Part shown: piece after piece, positions 23,232 through 35,680 of the stretch | Numbering within the stretch: the first letter of the stretch is position 1 | Layout: each line of letters begins with the position of its first letter | Assembly (NCBI RefSeq): GCF_030704535.1 | Contig: NC_081807.1 | Location: 5,001,001 to 5,065,000, forward strand | Reading direction: 5' to 3' | DNA length: 64,000 bases | From: Vitis vinifera | Taxonomy: Eukaryota > Streptophyta > Magnoliopsida > Vitales > Vitaceae | Made by a program: the position numbers and the translations under genes | Notes under the pieces: generated by a model | Seen by the model: only the letters and a program-made list of their open reading frames with translations | What the model was told of the DNA's origin: nothing | Database searches by the model: none

Positions 23232-26200
23232 ATGAGTGTGTTCGGGGGAGATAGCTGGGCGAGAGAGGCCCAGCACAGAAAGAGAAAGGTGGAGGATCTA
23301 ATGGTGGAAGGACTTGATGCATCTTCATACAAGAAGCTCTCCACCGGCAAATTCGCCTGCCTCCTCTGCGCCAACAACCCCATCCTCGATTCTCCTCTTA
23401 TGCTTTCCGTATGTTTCACCATCCCTCCTTTGCTTCTTTCTATTTTCTCCACTAACCCCACTACCCAATTCTGCAAATTTCGTATTTGGTTTGGGACAAA
23501 AAAATTAAAATTTTATTGGAAAATTGTCGGAGATTGGATTTGGGGATTGGAGTTTTCAATTGGGTGTAAGTTTGCTGCCTGTAAAGCATGTTTGAACTGT
23601 GGTCTTGTGGGGTTTTTATGTTTGATTCCTGATACGGAAAATAATGGTGGATAACAATCTTGGAAAATATGAGAAATGGAAAAACAATGCCTGAACCCAG
23701 AGGGCGTATTGGGACTTGGAGAATAACCCTAAATTTAAAACTCCATGAGTTCTTGAATGCTAGTCGTAGCTTTTCTCTTGAAGGATCATTCCAGTTAAAA
23801 TGCAAATAAATTAGAAAAGGTCACATGTCTAATACCAAGATATCTAGCTAGGGCTATTAGTCTAGAGTTGTTGTCAATGGCAGTTGACATCATAGGGTTC
23901 AGTTAGGTTGCAATCATATTGAATTCTTGTTCAGAATTGCGTTGGACAGGCTTCTAATTGACTACTTTGAGGATTGTTCTTAGTTTGTCTATGGCTTGAA
24001 TAGAGGGTAATGAGCTAGAGAGGAAGCTTATTGTTTCTTCTACTTTGGAGGCCTGCTTTATTGTATATATTTTGAAATTCAGATTAGGTTGGTGTTGATG
24101 GCAAAATTCCCCCACTGCAATAGTGATCACCAGCAACGGAATCTCGATCAACGCGTTACAGTGATTCCTCCTTCCTCCTGTAAAAAGATGTCCGGATGGG
24201 TTGTCCGAACACACCCTCCGATGATTAAGTTAGTCTTTTGGAAGTTGGTGGAAAATAGAGTTTTCCTTTGGGAGTGTTGCTTTCGTCAAGGATGCTTACC
24301 TTCCTGAGAGTCTCCTTAGAGTTTATATATGAGTCAAAAAGTATAGTCCCGCTGTGCTAACGGGTCCCATCGTCATGATTGCGGCTCATAGGGTGGCGAA
24401 GCAATCATGACGTTTCTGATGCGAGACGGCGGTTGTCAGAAGGGTATTTAGGCGGCAGTTGTCGCCTCAATTTATGATTTTAGGTACCGGGGATGCGTCA
24501 GGCAATCTGAGACGATTTGGGAATGTCTTGTCGAGCGTATCTTGCATTAAAGATGAGTGACAGTTCAGGAGACTTGGTAGTCAATATTGTCGGAGTTTGC
24601 TTTTTAATTGTGGGCGGAAATGGATTCGGCGAATCGCGAGTGTCTGACGAGCCAAGCTGTCCGGGGAATCTGAATTGTCGGCTGCGGATGTTCTCCGGGT
24701 AAGCGTTACCAGAAGATCCGAACATGTTTGACCGGGGAAGTTGAATCGCCCTCCTCTCTCATCCGGCGGTAGGCGCTGACTGTGAAATACCCGGAGATAG
24801 CGGAACGTCGGCCGTACAGAATTTTCGTCTGGGTGGAATGAGCAATGCCACGTGTCGCAAGGGGGGCCGTCTGCGTGTCCAAGGGAGAGGGAGCCACGTG
24901 ACACTTTTTAGGGAGGAACCCATAGTTGGGTGTAGAATATATGATTTGTCTGTTAATGTGACATGCTTAGAATAAAGCTTGATAGTTGGAGTTTCTAACC
25001 AGTTAAAAAGTGACTTGAAATCGAATGTGATTGTAAAGTGTCACACTTGAAATCGGGGGTTTCCAACCATTCATTTCATAGAATAGAACAATTGTTGCAG
25101 CAAAATTATCCCACCTTTTGTTGAGGGAGTGACACAATCAATTTTATTACTTTGTAAATGTATGTGTTGGCGTGCCGAAGAACCTGCTACCATAATGGTG
25201 CCAGCTGGGTCCTACCACCACTGTTCCTGAATTTTAGCACTCTTGCTTGGAGGTTGCTGATGGACAAATAATGCTGTCCATTCTGACTTTATCAAGCAAA
25301 TGTATGCAAGAGTCAGGAACTTTGCATGTGCTGGATTCTTTCCTTGCCTTGGGACAAAGACTTCCAATTCACTGCGACCTGGAATGCAGTAGGAATAACT
25401 AAGGATTTGCTGGAACAATTCTTTTCTTGTCTTCTAGTGGCTTTGACCAGTCCCATGATTTAATTGGAACTGCACTGCAATCTGCCCTTGATCTTTGTTT
25501 GATCCCAATAGAACCTATTCCATTGGTCAGTCCATAATTTTACCCCTTTTGGAGCAGGGTGCTAAATACACAAGTATTGGAGCATGGCCATGCTGGATGA
25601 TGGAACGATAGTCTTTCATGTTTACTTCTTATTGGGGATTCACACTAGCTTTCATTTCTGAGATGAGCCCATTGGCCAATTGTATTCATCTTGGAGATGA
25701 ATTTTTTTTTTTGGCCCCTATTGGGACTTGAACCTGAAAAATCCCACAAACTCTCCCAACCATTTACTACTTAAGTCAGGCCTCAAGGCCTTGATCTTGG
25801 AGATACTTTGTTGTTGGCTAGGACAACACCACTGTCTCCCCACAGATATTTCACTGGATGCTAATATCTCTCTGGAAACAAATTGGATGGTGCAACAATA
25901 CTCGAGGGTTGCCTTAGTTGTAATCTCCTTCCCATGATATTAAGACATCAAGATGTATTGATCAAATTCCTTGCTTCAACTTTGATTATTTATTCTTCTT
26001 CCAAGGTCTGGATACTAGTGAAGGTAACTCATTAATTTGAAGGAAGGTGATGAGAACCCACGGCTAAAGGCCCTTTCATTGATGACTCATGGATGACCTA
26101 CATTGGCCCAACTCCTAAAGATATAGGAGAATATCATGTTTAGCAGAGAAAAGATATAGCTAAGAAGCTGACTGAAATGTGACTAAGATGTTCTTTGTGT

Positions 26201-27741
26201 TTCTCCATTCTTTTCTTTCCTCTTATTTATAATAGCCCATCTGCCTTTCTCTACCCTTAAATGCACCACATTTCTTTAAATTGTATGCTCTGTTTCTGGA
26301 TTGGATGCGATGGCCACACAATTTTAGTTTTTATTTCTTATTGATTCCATTATGACAGGTCACATCTCCAAGTCATTTTTTGCATAAAATTCTTTGATTT
26401 TCATCCTTTTTCCCCCTTTACTTCCCATTCTTTTATTTGTCCAGCAGCTCATTAGGTTCCATAAAATGGGGATGGTTACCCAATATAACTCCCCAAAAAC
26501 TTCTCATAATCTGCATTTACTAGGCGACATGTCCCCTTCCCATTTCTCTTTATATTTTTCTTTCTCATCCATTTGTATCAGGCAACATGGGTGGTCACTT
26601 TACCGCCTTAACAACAATACAAGAAGGATAAGTTAGCCTTCAGAAAGGAGAACAACATCAAAATGAAACAGGGACAGAGAAGTAATCTCATCAGGACAAA
26701 AAGTAGAACTCAAGGTGGCAAAAGGTCCCCTGCAGAGACTCTCAATGTGAAACCTTTCATTCAGATAAAAGATCTGCTATGTAGTTGGCCAGATAGGGAT
26801 CCAAAAGAAAGGATTGGGAATTCAGAAAGAAAGCTTACAGATTTTGAGCTGCATTCTTGTTTTTTTGGACGGGGTAGCCTGTTGAGGTGAGGATGGGAGG
26901 CAATCATTCTTCGATTTCGTTCTTAGTCTGGACTGTGGTGGTCTATAAAAGTCTGTCATTTTGTTTGGTTAGGTGGAAATTGTTACTCATTTACATCCAG
27001 TGTACTTGGATTACACCCCCCTTTGGTGTCTCTAGTACGTGCTTACTTATGTTCTCTATTTCCATTGAGTGTTTTCTGTTGATGCTTTCCGGTGCAGAAG
27101 TTTCTTCCTTCAATGTTAGTCTTTGATTGAAAAGTCATTTTGCATGCAGATGCATAGAAAGGGATCACGCCATCGTGCTGCCGAGTCCAGGTTCAAGGAG
27201 AGAGAATTAAGGAGACAAGATGAGATAAAGAAGAGAATAGCTTTATCTGATGGTTCCATAGGCAGTGGTGATACTAGCACTTCTGCCAAACAATTTAGGT
27301 TCACAAGCAAGCCATTGATTGAACAGACAAAGAAGGCTGCTTCTGAGACACTCTGCAATAAAATTCCTAAGCAAAATGTTACAATTCAGAGCCATAATGC
27401 CAAAGAAAGTAGAGATGATTCCTCAAATGGACCATCAAATTGTAATGACAATAGCTCCTTCCCTGCAATGGAAGCAGGTGAAAGAGTGGTTGCACAGCAC
27501 CAATTGGATTTCCAGGCCATTCGAGAGAGGGAACTCAGGTTCACCGCTGCCGGTTGGAAGCGCGACTGCCATGGAAGGTGGTTTAAAGATGAAAACGTGA
27601 GTTTCTTCTCAGGCCATTTTATTCATTACCCCATGGAGATAACCCAAAAACTGCGTTATTCTAGTTATTTTTATGCCTATTCTTTGCTTGCAGGTTGAAT
27701 TTGACTCTGATGAAGAAGATCCAAACATCTGTCTTGCTTGA
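23232..27741 (+). CDS. SCNM1-like zinc-finger protein (U12/minor spliceosome-linked)
   Basis: Exons 23232-23408, 27150-27596 and 27694-27741, all joined in phase 0 at GT-AG sites, give 223 residues. The start is the ATG encoding MSVFGGDSWA; the in-frame extension upstream has only TTG. The N-terminus carries a matrin/C2H2-type zinc finger, FACLLC...LMLS joined to MHRKGSRHR across intron 1. A basic coiled stretch (RFKERELRRQDEIKKR) follows, then a Ser/Asn-rich middle, the conserved block ELRFTAAGWKRDCHGRWFKD near residues 184-203, and an acidic tail EFDSDEEDPNICLA. This order matches plant homologs of sodium channel modifier 1, a nuclear splicing factor that works with the minor spliceosome. 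Intron 1 is 3.7 kb and hosts a solo LTR and a SINE. The frame is intact. Confidence 0.88.
24093..24924 (+). mobile_element. Solo LTR (832 bp) in SCNM1 intron 1
   Basis: Begins TGTTGATGG and ends AACCCATA (a mutated CA end), flanked by GTTGG on both sides (24,088-24,092 and 24,925-24,929). It is related to the better-preserved copy at 29,999-30,561. Both have GATGTYCGGATRGG...TTCGGACACACC, then GTGGCRAARCAATCAT. It is GC-richer than the surrounding intron. No coding domain is visible. Confidence 0.7.
25699..25793 (-). mobile_element. SINE (tRNA-derived type) in SCNM1 intron 1
   Basis: A ~95-bp insertion flanked by an exact 11-bp duplication ATCTTGGAGAT (25,688-25,698 and 25,794-25,804). On the - strand it ends in a poly(A) run (poly-T at 25,702-25,712 on +). 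It contains a pol III box-B-like GGTTCAAGTCC (+: GGGACTTGAACC). The combination of box B, an A tail and a long TSD is diagnostic of a LINE-mobilised SINE. It is short, so it may be 5' truncated. Confidence 0.75.
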
Positions 27742-29013
27742 CTATGTGCTTATCCCCTGCAAAGAAACTAGAGAGGTTTGTAGGGTGAAATGCAGGTGCA
27801 TAGTCCACTGGGCCAGAGAGAGATGGGCGGGTGAGAAGTAAGACATGGGTATGTAAGTTTCTGGATACGCTAAGGTACTCTGGGCTAGGGATTCTCAAAA
27901 TTTTATACATTGAATCCACTCTTCTGGTAGGTTGTTTCCCTATGGTCCCAGTTCATGTTTGTTTGTACTACAGGCATTTTTTGAAAATGCAGGAAGAACC
28001 CAGTTACACATGAAGCCTACTTTGATACTTGAGACTCAAGAAAATGTCAATTGAGGAGCAAAGCTATTAACTTTTTTTCTTTCAATTTTCATTTTCAAAT
28101 CTGTTTTACCTTACTCTTGGATTTCCCGCACCCCACTAAAGCAACTGATATTGATTCTCTTTTGCCAAAGTAGTCATTTGAGCAGATAAAGCTTACTCCC
28201 CAAACAAAATGAATTTCCCAGTAAAGGTGATTTGATGGAAATCTGAATCCCCACCACACCAACTGATATTGTTTTTTCCTTTAGTTCTGGAATCCTTTTG
28301 GAAACTGAAAAAGTAGTTCTGGGAGAACTTCCACCCTTACTGGTAATGGCCATGACTTTTACTTTTCCTGGATATCCTTTGTTTGGATGTTAGCATATTT
28401 TAGGGGTGGGGGAAAATTGAAAAACAACCAATATGCTGATCATTTTCATCCAAACACATTCACCTTGACTATGACATCCATAAAATATCCAATGTTTCGT
28501 CAATTTGTAGTCACAGTTTAGACCCCATTATCCAACCAGAAATTATTCTTTCAGCTACAGACAAATGGAAGGAAATGGATCTACCAACATATGAATTTAT
28601 TCTATGTACTATAAACCACGAAAGGCCAATATGTGAACATTCATTTTCAAGCTGGTACGACTGCAACAACTCCAACATAAAAACAAACAGCTTCTTGTTA
28701 AGCATATGATTAGGCCTAACTACGGAATAATGTACTATTCCATAATTCTTCTTCTTTTTTCTTCCCTTTATAAACCTTTAGAGATCCCTTTCTTGTCAAG
28801 TATACAATCCAATCAAATCTTTGTTTGGTGGAACAATATATATGTTATGGGACCATTTGTGATACCAAACACTCATCCTTTTATGTGGTGATCTTTCACT
28901 CTTGGTATGTCTGTTGATAGGATAAGACAATATTAATGTATCAAATAACTATTTTTCGAATTTTTCATCTCCATAGTTGGGATTTACGTCTTTTGATAAA
29001 TATACAAGTAAAC
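27742..29013. other. Intergenic DNA downstream of SCNM1-like gene
   Basis: Non-coding DNA that includes the 3' UTR of the SCNM1-like gene. I see no conserved domain or RNA gene in it. Confidence 0.5.
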
Positions 29014-29160
29014 GGGATCAAGTATAAATGAATAAATGAATGAGAGGTACCAAATTGATACTCATCAAATTCTTTATCTTCGGCATCAATTAAAGTATAA
29101 AAGAATAAATAAACGAGAGATACCAAATTGATATTTATCAAATACTTTATATCGAGTATC
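29014..29160. repeat. Direct duplication, period about 73 bp
   Basis: GAGAGGTACCAAATTGATA at 29,042 recurs as GAGAGATACCAAATTGATA at 29,115, with matching flanks. Confidence 0.75.
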
Positions 29161-29204
29161 GATGCAATGAGAATGAGATTTAAGTTGTTAGATGGTGTCA
29201 ACAG

Positions 29205-29322
29205 ATTACTCTTAGCTAAATAGAAAAAGTTAAATATTTTGAGTTTTTCTATTCAGTTAAAAAATTACTCTTAGCTAAATAGAAAAAGTTAAATATTTTA
29301 AATTTTTCTATTCAGTTAAAAA
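29205..29322. repeat. Direct duplication, period 59 bp
   Basis: Two nearly identical units start ATTACTCTTAGC at 29,205 and 29,264. Each unit contains an AATAGAAAAA/TTTTTCTATT inverted repeat. Confidence 0.85.
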
Positions 29323-29538
29323 ACAAATATCACCTAAGTGTAGAGCTCCCAGAATAAAGTTATGAAATCGAATCATCATGATTTTTTTTCCTCAAAAAAA
29401 ATAAAAAACCAGAATGGGTTTTCCTCCTATGTCCTATCTACTATGGGCTTGAAGGTTAGTGATGTCATATGATGAAATAGCTCGTGTAGGAGGTCCCACT
29501 ACATGGGCATTTTATATGGTGGTTGGGAACCGTAGATG

Positions 29539-29548
<10 letters not shown>

Positions 29549-29575
<27 letters not shown>
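29549..29575. repeat. (GA)n microsatellite
   Basis: About 13 GA dinucleotides. It could act as a GAGA-type element but no gene follows. Confidence 0.9.
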
Positions 29576-29579
<4 letters not shown>

Positions 29580-29993
29580 AGAGGCCATGATGATTCATGA
29601 TCATGCGATGATGTCCATGTTTTGGAAGTGGGCATTATGCATCACACGTATGCCCATCATGAGTGGAGGGACACCCGTTTGTGTGGTGATCATCAAATGA
29701 AAGTTTGACTCCTTTTGGAAGAAAGAAGTTGATGGTGGAGATGGTGGTGGCCTGTTGCTGTCTCATTGAGTGTCTACAGAATTATCCTTTTTTTTTTCTT
29801 TTTACTTTTAATTAATTAGTTTCCACTTTTCCTATGCTCGTGTGGCCTAAATAGTACGATAAAGAAAAAAATATAGTGTAAGAGATTGAGGTTAGTTTGT
29901 GAATATATTTAAGTGATAATTTTTGAATTATCTAAATTTTTTTACTATTATGCATTTAATTAAAATTAAAATACTCTAAGGCCTCCTTAAGAG
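29576..29993. other. Gene-free DNA between the GA repeat and the solo LTR
   Basis: I see no gene, RNA or clear element here. It contains a short stretch rich in ATGATCATG-like palindromes near 29,588. Confidence 0.5.
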
Positions 29994-29998
29994 TTTAT

Positions 29999-30561
29999 TG
30001 TTGATGGGGGGAACTCTTGGAGGCACTGTAGCTTTATGATGTTTTCGCCCCCTCAATTGAGAACGATGCTTTCTTCCATTCTCCTATAAAAGATGTTCGG
30101 ATAGGTAATTCGGACACACCCTCTGAAGCTTTTGTCAGATTGGTAATCAAACATATTGATCTTATAAGGCTTTACTAATGAATGTTCACCCCTTTGATTG
30201 AGTCATCGAGGGCCTTTTATAGTGTCTGACACCTTGCCATATTGAAGATGGGAGGCTTTTTGACTTCCGTAATCATGATGGTTGTTTAAAGGGTGGCAAA
30301 ACAATCATTATCTTGCAAGCGGTTGATAGAGATTGTTGGTGGGATGACTTGTCATCTCACTTGTCCTTTCATTCTACAAACGGTGCTAGGTAAGGCGTAA
30401 CAGGTCACCTGAAAAGAATCAAGGGTTCTGCTTGGGTCAACAATTATCGAATCCGGACTAAACGTCCGAATAAAGGGCAGGACGTGCCACATGTCCATCA
30501 GAGGAGTGCCTAATGAGGCCAAGGTGGTCTGTTACATATCCGCTTAGGGGTGATCCCTACA
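29999..30561 (+). mobile_element. Solo LTR (563 bp), intact target-site duplication
   Basis: Begins TGTTGATGGGG and ends GATCCCTACA, flanked by TTTAT at 29,994-29,998 and 30,562-30,566. Same family as 24,093-24,924. A possible TATA element, CTATAAAAGATG, sits at about 30,084, and the intron copy has CTGTAAAAAGATG at that point. No internal region is present. Confidence 0.8.
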
Positions 30562-30731
30562 TTTATAGGTATGCCTATTTGATTAATTTTATTTAAAAAA
30601 ATTATAATTTTAAAAGGAGTTTACTATGAAAGTTAAAGTGTTTTTTTTTTTTTTTTTTTACAAATTTTCTATTTTTTGTTTTTAAAATAAATTGTTTTAT
30701 ATAAAGGTACAAGATGTTGTGAAAAATATAA

Positions 30732-31084
30732 GGTTTTATTTGGGAAATGTTTTTTTAAAATAATTTTAAAAGATAAATTTTTAAAATAGTTTTTAAAAAT
30801 TATTTTATAATATTTTGTAGAATAAAAGTCTATTTGAGAATAGAAAAGTTTTTAACGTGTTGATATGTTTTAAAAATAATTTTTATATATGGTATTTTTT
30901 TAATTAATCTCAATATTTATATAATTATTTTTTTTAAATAATTATTATAAAACAATTGAAAAAAATAAAATATATTATTTTAAAACACCATATTTCTATT
31001 TTTTTGGTTGTTAAATGAGTTTTTTTTATTTATTTATCCTAAAAAATAAAATACTATTTTCAAAAATAGTTACCAAATAAAACC
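30732..31084. mobile_element. Tourist-like (PIF/Harbinger) MITE
   Basis: Perfect terminal inverted repeat GGTTTTATTTGG / CCAAATAAAACC with a 3-bp duplication TAA on both sides (30,729-30,731 and 31,085-31,087). It is 353 bp and very AT-rich, with no coding capacity. It resembles the elements at 175 and 13,352 in its ends. Confidence 0.8.
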
Positions 31085-31087
31085 TAA

Positions 31088-34000
31088 TTTTTTTCAAAAA
31101 AATAATTTTAAATTTATTATTTTTTAATACAAAAACTTATAAGAAGTCATATATCTATATTATCTATAAAAGTACTAGGTATTTTTCACTTTTTTGTTTT
31201 CAAAAATACCCTTATAATAGTAATAATCAACTTAAACGAGAATTTAATTTTTTCATTTACTTAAGATTTTAATTATTTGATGTAACAGAATCATTCATGA
31301 AATTATCATTATAAACATAAAAAATAATTCAAAATTTAATCTTTTTTATATTAATAATCAACTTAAATCAAAATTTAATCTTTTCATTTACTTTTTAAAT
31401 TTAATACTATTTTCTTATTTTAAAAATAAAAAACAAAAAATGTATTTTAACCTACACTAAAAAACATTATTTTTGTTAAATGTTCTATTTTGACTTATAT
31501 AAAAAATTCTTTACTATTTAATAAAATTTTTGTAACATCGTTATTATTTTTAAAAATTTATTATTTTGGTTTTCGACTATAAGTTCAACTTTGAGGTCAA
31601 AAAAGCACAAAATTATTTTTGACCACCAAAATATAAGAAAGTTGAAAGTGTTGTAAAAGTTTCAAATGGGTGCCTAATGTCAAAAGACATATTGATGAGA
31701 AGCCTTGGATTATTCCCTAAACAATGACATTTAGTGGGGAACAACCCACTCATGTTGAGAAACAATCATGAAATTTTTTTCATTTTTTCATTTTTGTTTG
31801 TGGGGATGAATAATTTGGAGGACCCTTTAAGAAACAAGAAAGTGGAGAGGGGAAAAAGGAAAAGTTCAGAGGGTGGTGGGGGTCTAATGAGAGATGGTCA
31901 CAATCACACCCTTAGGCAGTAGGGTTCATTTTTTTTACTTTCTTGGGGGTGGAGCTTCATTCATGGAGATGTGGGCCTGTTGGGACTTCACCATTCTTGG
32001 TGGTCATTGTTTATTTTTGGTTTTTTTTTTTTTTGTGCTAAATTATTAATGTTATAAATTGTAATCATAATTAAATTTAAATTATTCAATTAGTTCAATG
32101 TGAATAATATTAAATAATTTAAATTATTACATCATTTTTAAATAATATTTTGATATTGAGATTAAACTGTAGTAATTGATATTCAATTTCAATTGTGTAT
32201 ATAGTTCAATATTTAAATTTTATTCAATTTAAATATTAGTTTAATATTTAATATGGTTTGAGATTCATACTTATAAATTTATATTTTTAATGTATATATG
32301 TTCTATTTTTCACATTTAATTTATTTAAATATGACTTTTTGTATTATACTCACAATTGTGCAATATATTTGCTTTAACTTTCAAGTTACATGTTTAATGT
32401 TTTTATTTTAAATATTATTTTTATATTTAATTTAATTGTATATGAGTTACAGTTGACATTTTACTACTACAAATTTACAACTTATTATAACTTTATAAAT
32501 ATACAATTACTACTTAGCATTGACAATATAGATATTAGTGGTTGACTATGTTTGTAATATAGATATGAGTATACTAATTCCATTTCCATAAAAGGAAAGA
32601 AAAAACAAGTACTTAGATAGGGAGTACAAGAAAATAGAATAAGAGGAAATGGAAGTTTATATCAATAGCTAGAGGTGATAAATTTGATACAATTTGTCTA
32701 TATAACTTGAATCTAATGTGTTTTTTGTAGGTTTGGGTTAAGTAAATTAGGTTTAAGTCAAATTCATGTCGACCCATATCACCCGTTTAATAAATAGATA
32801 CTTTGTTATTTAATTTACATAAAACAAATTTGATCTGAATCAACTTATTTTTTATTAATTGACTTAATTATCGTCTTAAACTATTTAATCTATATTTGAC
32901 TTATTTTAAATTTGTTTTTAAATAAATAGGTCAATTGAGTCGTAAACATGTCTGATAGACTTATATAAAAACTAACTCAACTTGATTATTAAATAGGTTA
33001 TACAACGTTTTACTTTTTTAATAATTAGGTGGCATTTTGGTTTTTATGTTTTTAATCGGATTATTATTTGTGTCGAGTTTAAGTTGACTTATGTAGTAAA
33101 ATGTGTATATTTTAATATAATACGAACATGATCTACCAACACAAATTGTCATTCCTATCAATAACTAAAAAGAAAATGAAATACCATGATTCTAAAAAAA
33201 TTAGTCTCAACATCGGAGCTATCATAAATCCGTTTAGAAGGAGACAATAAAGACACAACATTTGACTATGACTCTTTTTTATTAATGTTTATCCTCTTTA
33301 TATCATGAGTTATGGTTGGTCTCCTCCAAACTAAGGGATAAGCTCAAGTTTGGCATATAATGACTATAGTATATTTAATATTTTCATACACAAATATCAT
33401 TTGTCGTTTTTGATCAAATGTAAGAAGGATTCAAACAAATGCATGGGCGAACTCTAGGTTTCGGGTCTATAGAGAGGTAGTGGGTAGGAGTCAAAAGATC
33501 CATGCATGACATGTTTGTAATTATAATCAACATCATAAAAACTTCATGCCATAATACTAATATTGTCTCCACCAAGATGAGATTTCTTCATCCTTTATTG
33601 TCATAGAACCATATGGGTTTTTATCTTGGCATTAAAGAAAACAAAATAAAATTTTGAATGAATTTTCATATTACCGATATTTTCTTTAAAATGAAATTAA
33701 TAAAATCCAAATATCAATATTTTCTTTTAAATAAAATTCATAAAATCTAACCATCATACTCTTCTTTTCTTCCAAGGCAGGAGAAGACTTCTCTTTATCA
33801 GAGTAGTTTATAGCATGAGGCAAGAATAGTCATTGGAAAAGCTGAGCATTGCGACCAAAGTCGTTCTAAGAGTTCTCATTATCCCAAACACACACCCCGT
33901 TCCTCTGGGGCAAGGATTGCATCCTCTATTCAAACCAAAAGTCACTATTCTTCAAGGCATCGGTGCAAGTGCGTTAATGGGTCATTGACAAGTGTCATCA

Positions 34001-35675
34001 CTCCCTCCTCATAATGAGCATGGCCTTATGATTGAATTGTCTCGGAATGGTTGAATAACCTTTTAACTATATTTTATTTTAGATGAAAAAAAGGAACATC
34101 CTTTGTTTCCCATGGACAATGCCAAGACGTAGAAACATTCAATTTTTTTGAAATGTTGTTCCACCTTTATTCATCCTCTTTGTAGCTTTTCATAAGTTCC
34201 CATGGATCCCACAAATGGGATCATGGGTTTGTGGAATTAGAGTACAAGATCATGGGCTCATGGTAGCATGGAAAGAATCATCGGACCATGAGTGTGACAT
34301 GATCCATGTTTTGTAATATGAATTTTTATCAATACAAGATGTTCTAAGTAACATAACATTAATTGAACTACGACTAGTTTTTTTTAAATTAATTTAGAAA
34401 TTTACACCATTCGGAGAAAAATGGCCAAGTGGTTGAACTTTTATGTCAACTTTAATACTTGTAGTGTTCATGTTGTGCTTGAGTTACACATTGGCCCAAT
34501 CTACATCAAAACCTTAGCTTAAGTATAAAGGTGGGGTCTAATGAAAGAAATTAGTAACAATGGAACTAGTGGAGGACCTAGTTGTAAGTATAAGACAAAC
34601 ATTGGTATCATTATGAATGGCATTTTATAAGTTTAGTAGTGTCAATTTTTGTTGGCCCATCATAATGAATTTTTTATAATGGACGTTTTGGACTATCCTA
34701 TCTTCATGTATATATATATAGATATATTTAAAATCACTTTCACTTTCAGATGAACTCATTTAATACCAAACAATATTTTAGTCTAATTTTGACCCTAACT
34801 TTATATCTCTCTCTTTTTTAAATCTATAAATTTTTTGACTTGCCATTGAGACCCCATGATACCAAACATGATAAATATGATTTTAAATTTTTTTCAAATA
34901 TAAATCCAAAATGGGTGATTATGGTTTTGATGATTAAAAAAAAATAAATATCAAAACTATGGTTGTCGAATATGATATCATGAGAGCCTTTTTGGACTCA
35001 AAGTAAACAATATCTACATGGTTATGTAAAGGTTGGAACAAATGATATCAAAGCTGATCTTCAACCCTGGTGTAAGGGTTTGTTTAGCTCCATAAGGGTT
35101 GTTTGTTTGTTTGACCCCATAATTTGATGGTACACAATGAGAACATTGTTTCTAAATGGGAGGATATTTATGATATCCCACATCGGATAAAGGAGAAAAT
35201 TTCTTATGTTATATAAGTATGAGTTCCTCTTAACTATGTAGATATCTTTTTTAAGCTCTGAAGACCCCTTTAGACCTAGAGTAGATAATACGCACATGAT
35301 TGAGCGTAAATCATTATATAGTTATCAACACGGATGAGTAATAATGTTTGTTTGGAAGGTATTTTGAGAGGGTCTATTGTATGAAGTTTATTTTGTTACA
35401 TAAATGATTTTTGTTCAAAACCTCTTTTTTTTTTCTTATAAGATTTCTTAGGATATTTAAATAAGCATGATTATGAATCAAAATTTGACTCCTCTTGTTC
35501 TCATGCATTGTATAAAAAGGTAAAATTTTATTTAATTAAAATATTGATGAATTTTAAAATTATTTTATTTTTATTTATAATAAAAGATGTGTAAAATAAA
35601 TAGCGTGGCTTCTATTTTATTGTGTGTTACAAAGCAAAAATAGAAAATAACTTAAAAAGGAAAGTGTATATATGC
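31088..35675. other. 4.6-kb gene-free AT-rich DNA
   Basis: No ORF with a recognisable domain, no tRNA and no complete element was found. There is a faint transposon-like stretch at about 32,700-33,120. A segment at 34,380-34,800 is repeated on the other side of the large retrotransposon (52,530-53,460). Confidence 0.6.
34380..34800. repeat. Diverged duplicate of 52,530-53,460
   Basis: Shared phrases in the same order include AATTAATTTAGAAAT, ATGGCCAAGTGGTTGAACTT, AAGACAAAYATT, TGGCATTTT...TTTAGTAG and a YTTCATT block. Before the 16.8-kb insertion the two copies would have been about 1 kb apart. Confidence 0.6.
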
Positions 35676-35680
35676 CTTAA
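35676..35680. repeat. Target-site duplication CTTAA (left)
   Basis: CTTAA lies directly before the TGTGGACC end of the large element and is repeated at 52,522-52,526 after its TCTACA end. Confidence 0.95.

Noticed and set aside
25699-25793. A tRNA gene on the - strand
   Set aside because: There is a box-B-like motif but no cloverleaf, and a poly(A) tail with a target duplication identifies a SINE.
29440-29790. Possible microRNA precursor near the GA repeat (several ATGATCATG-like palindromes)
   Set aside because: I could not find a long imperfect stem or a known mature miRNA sequence.
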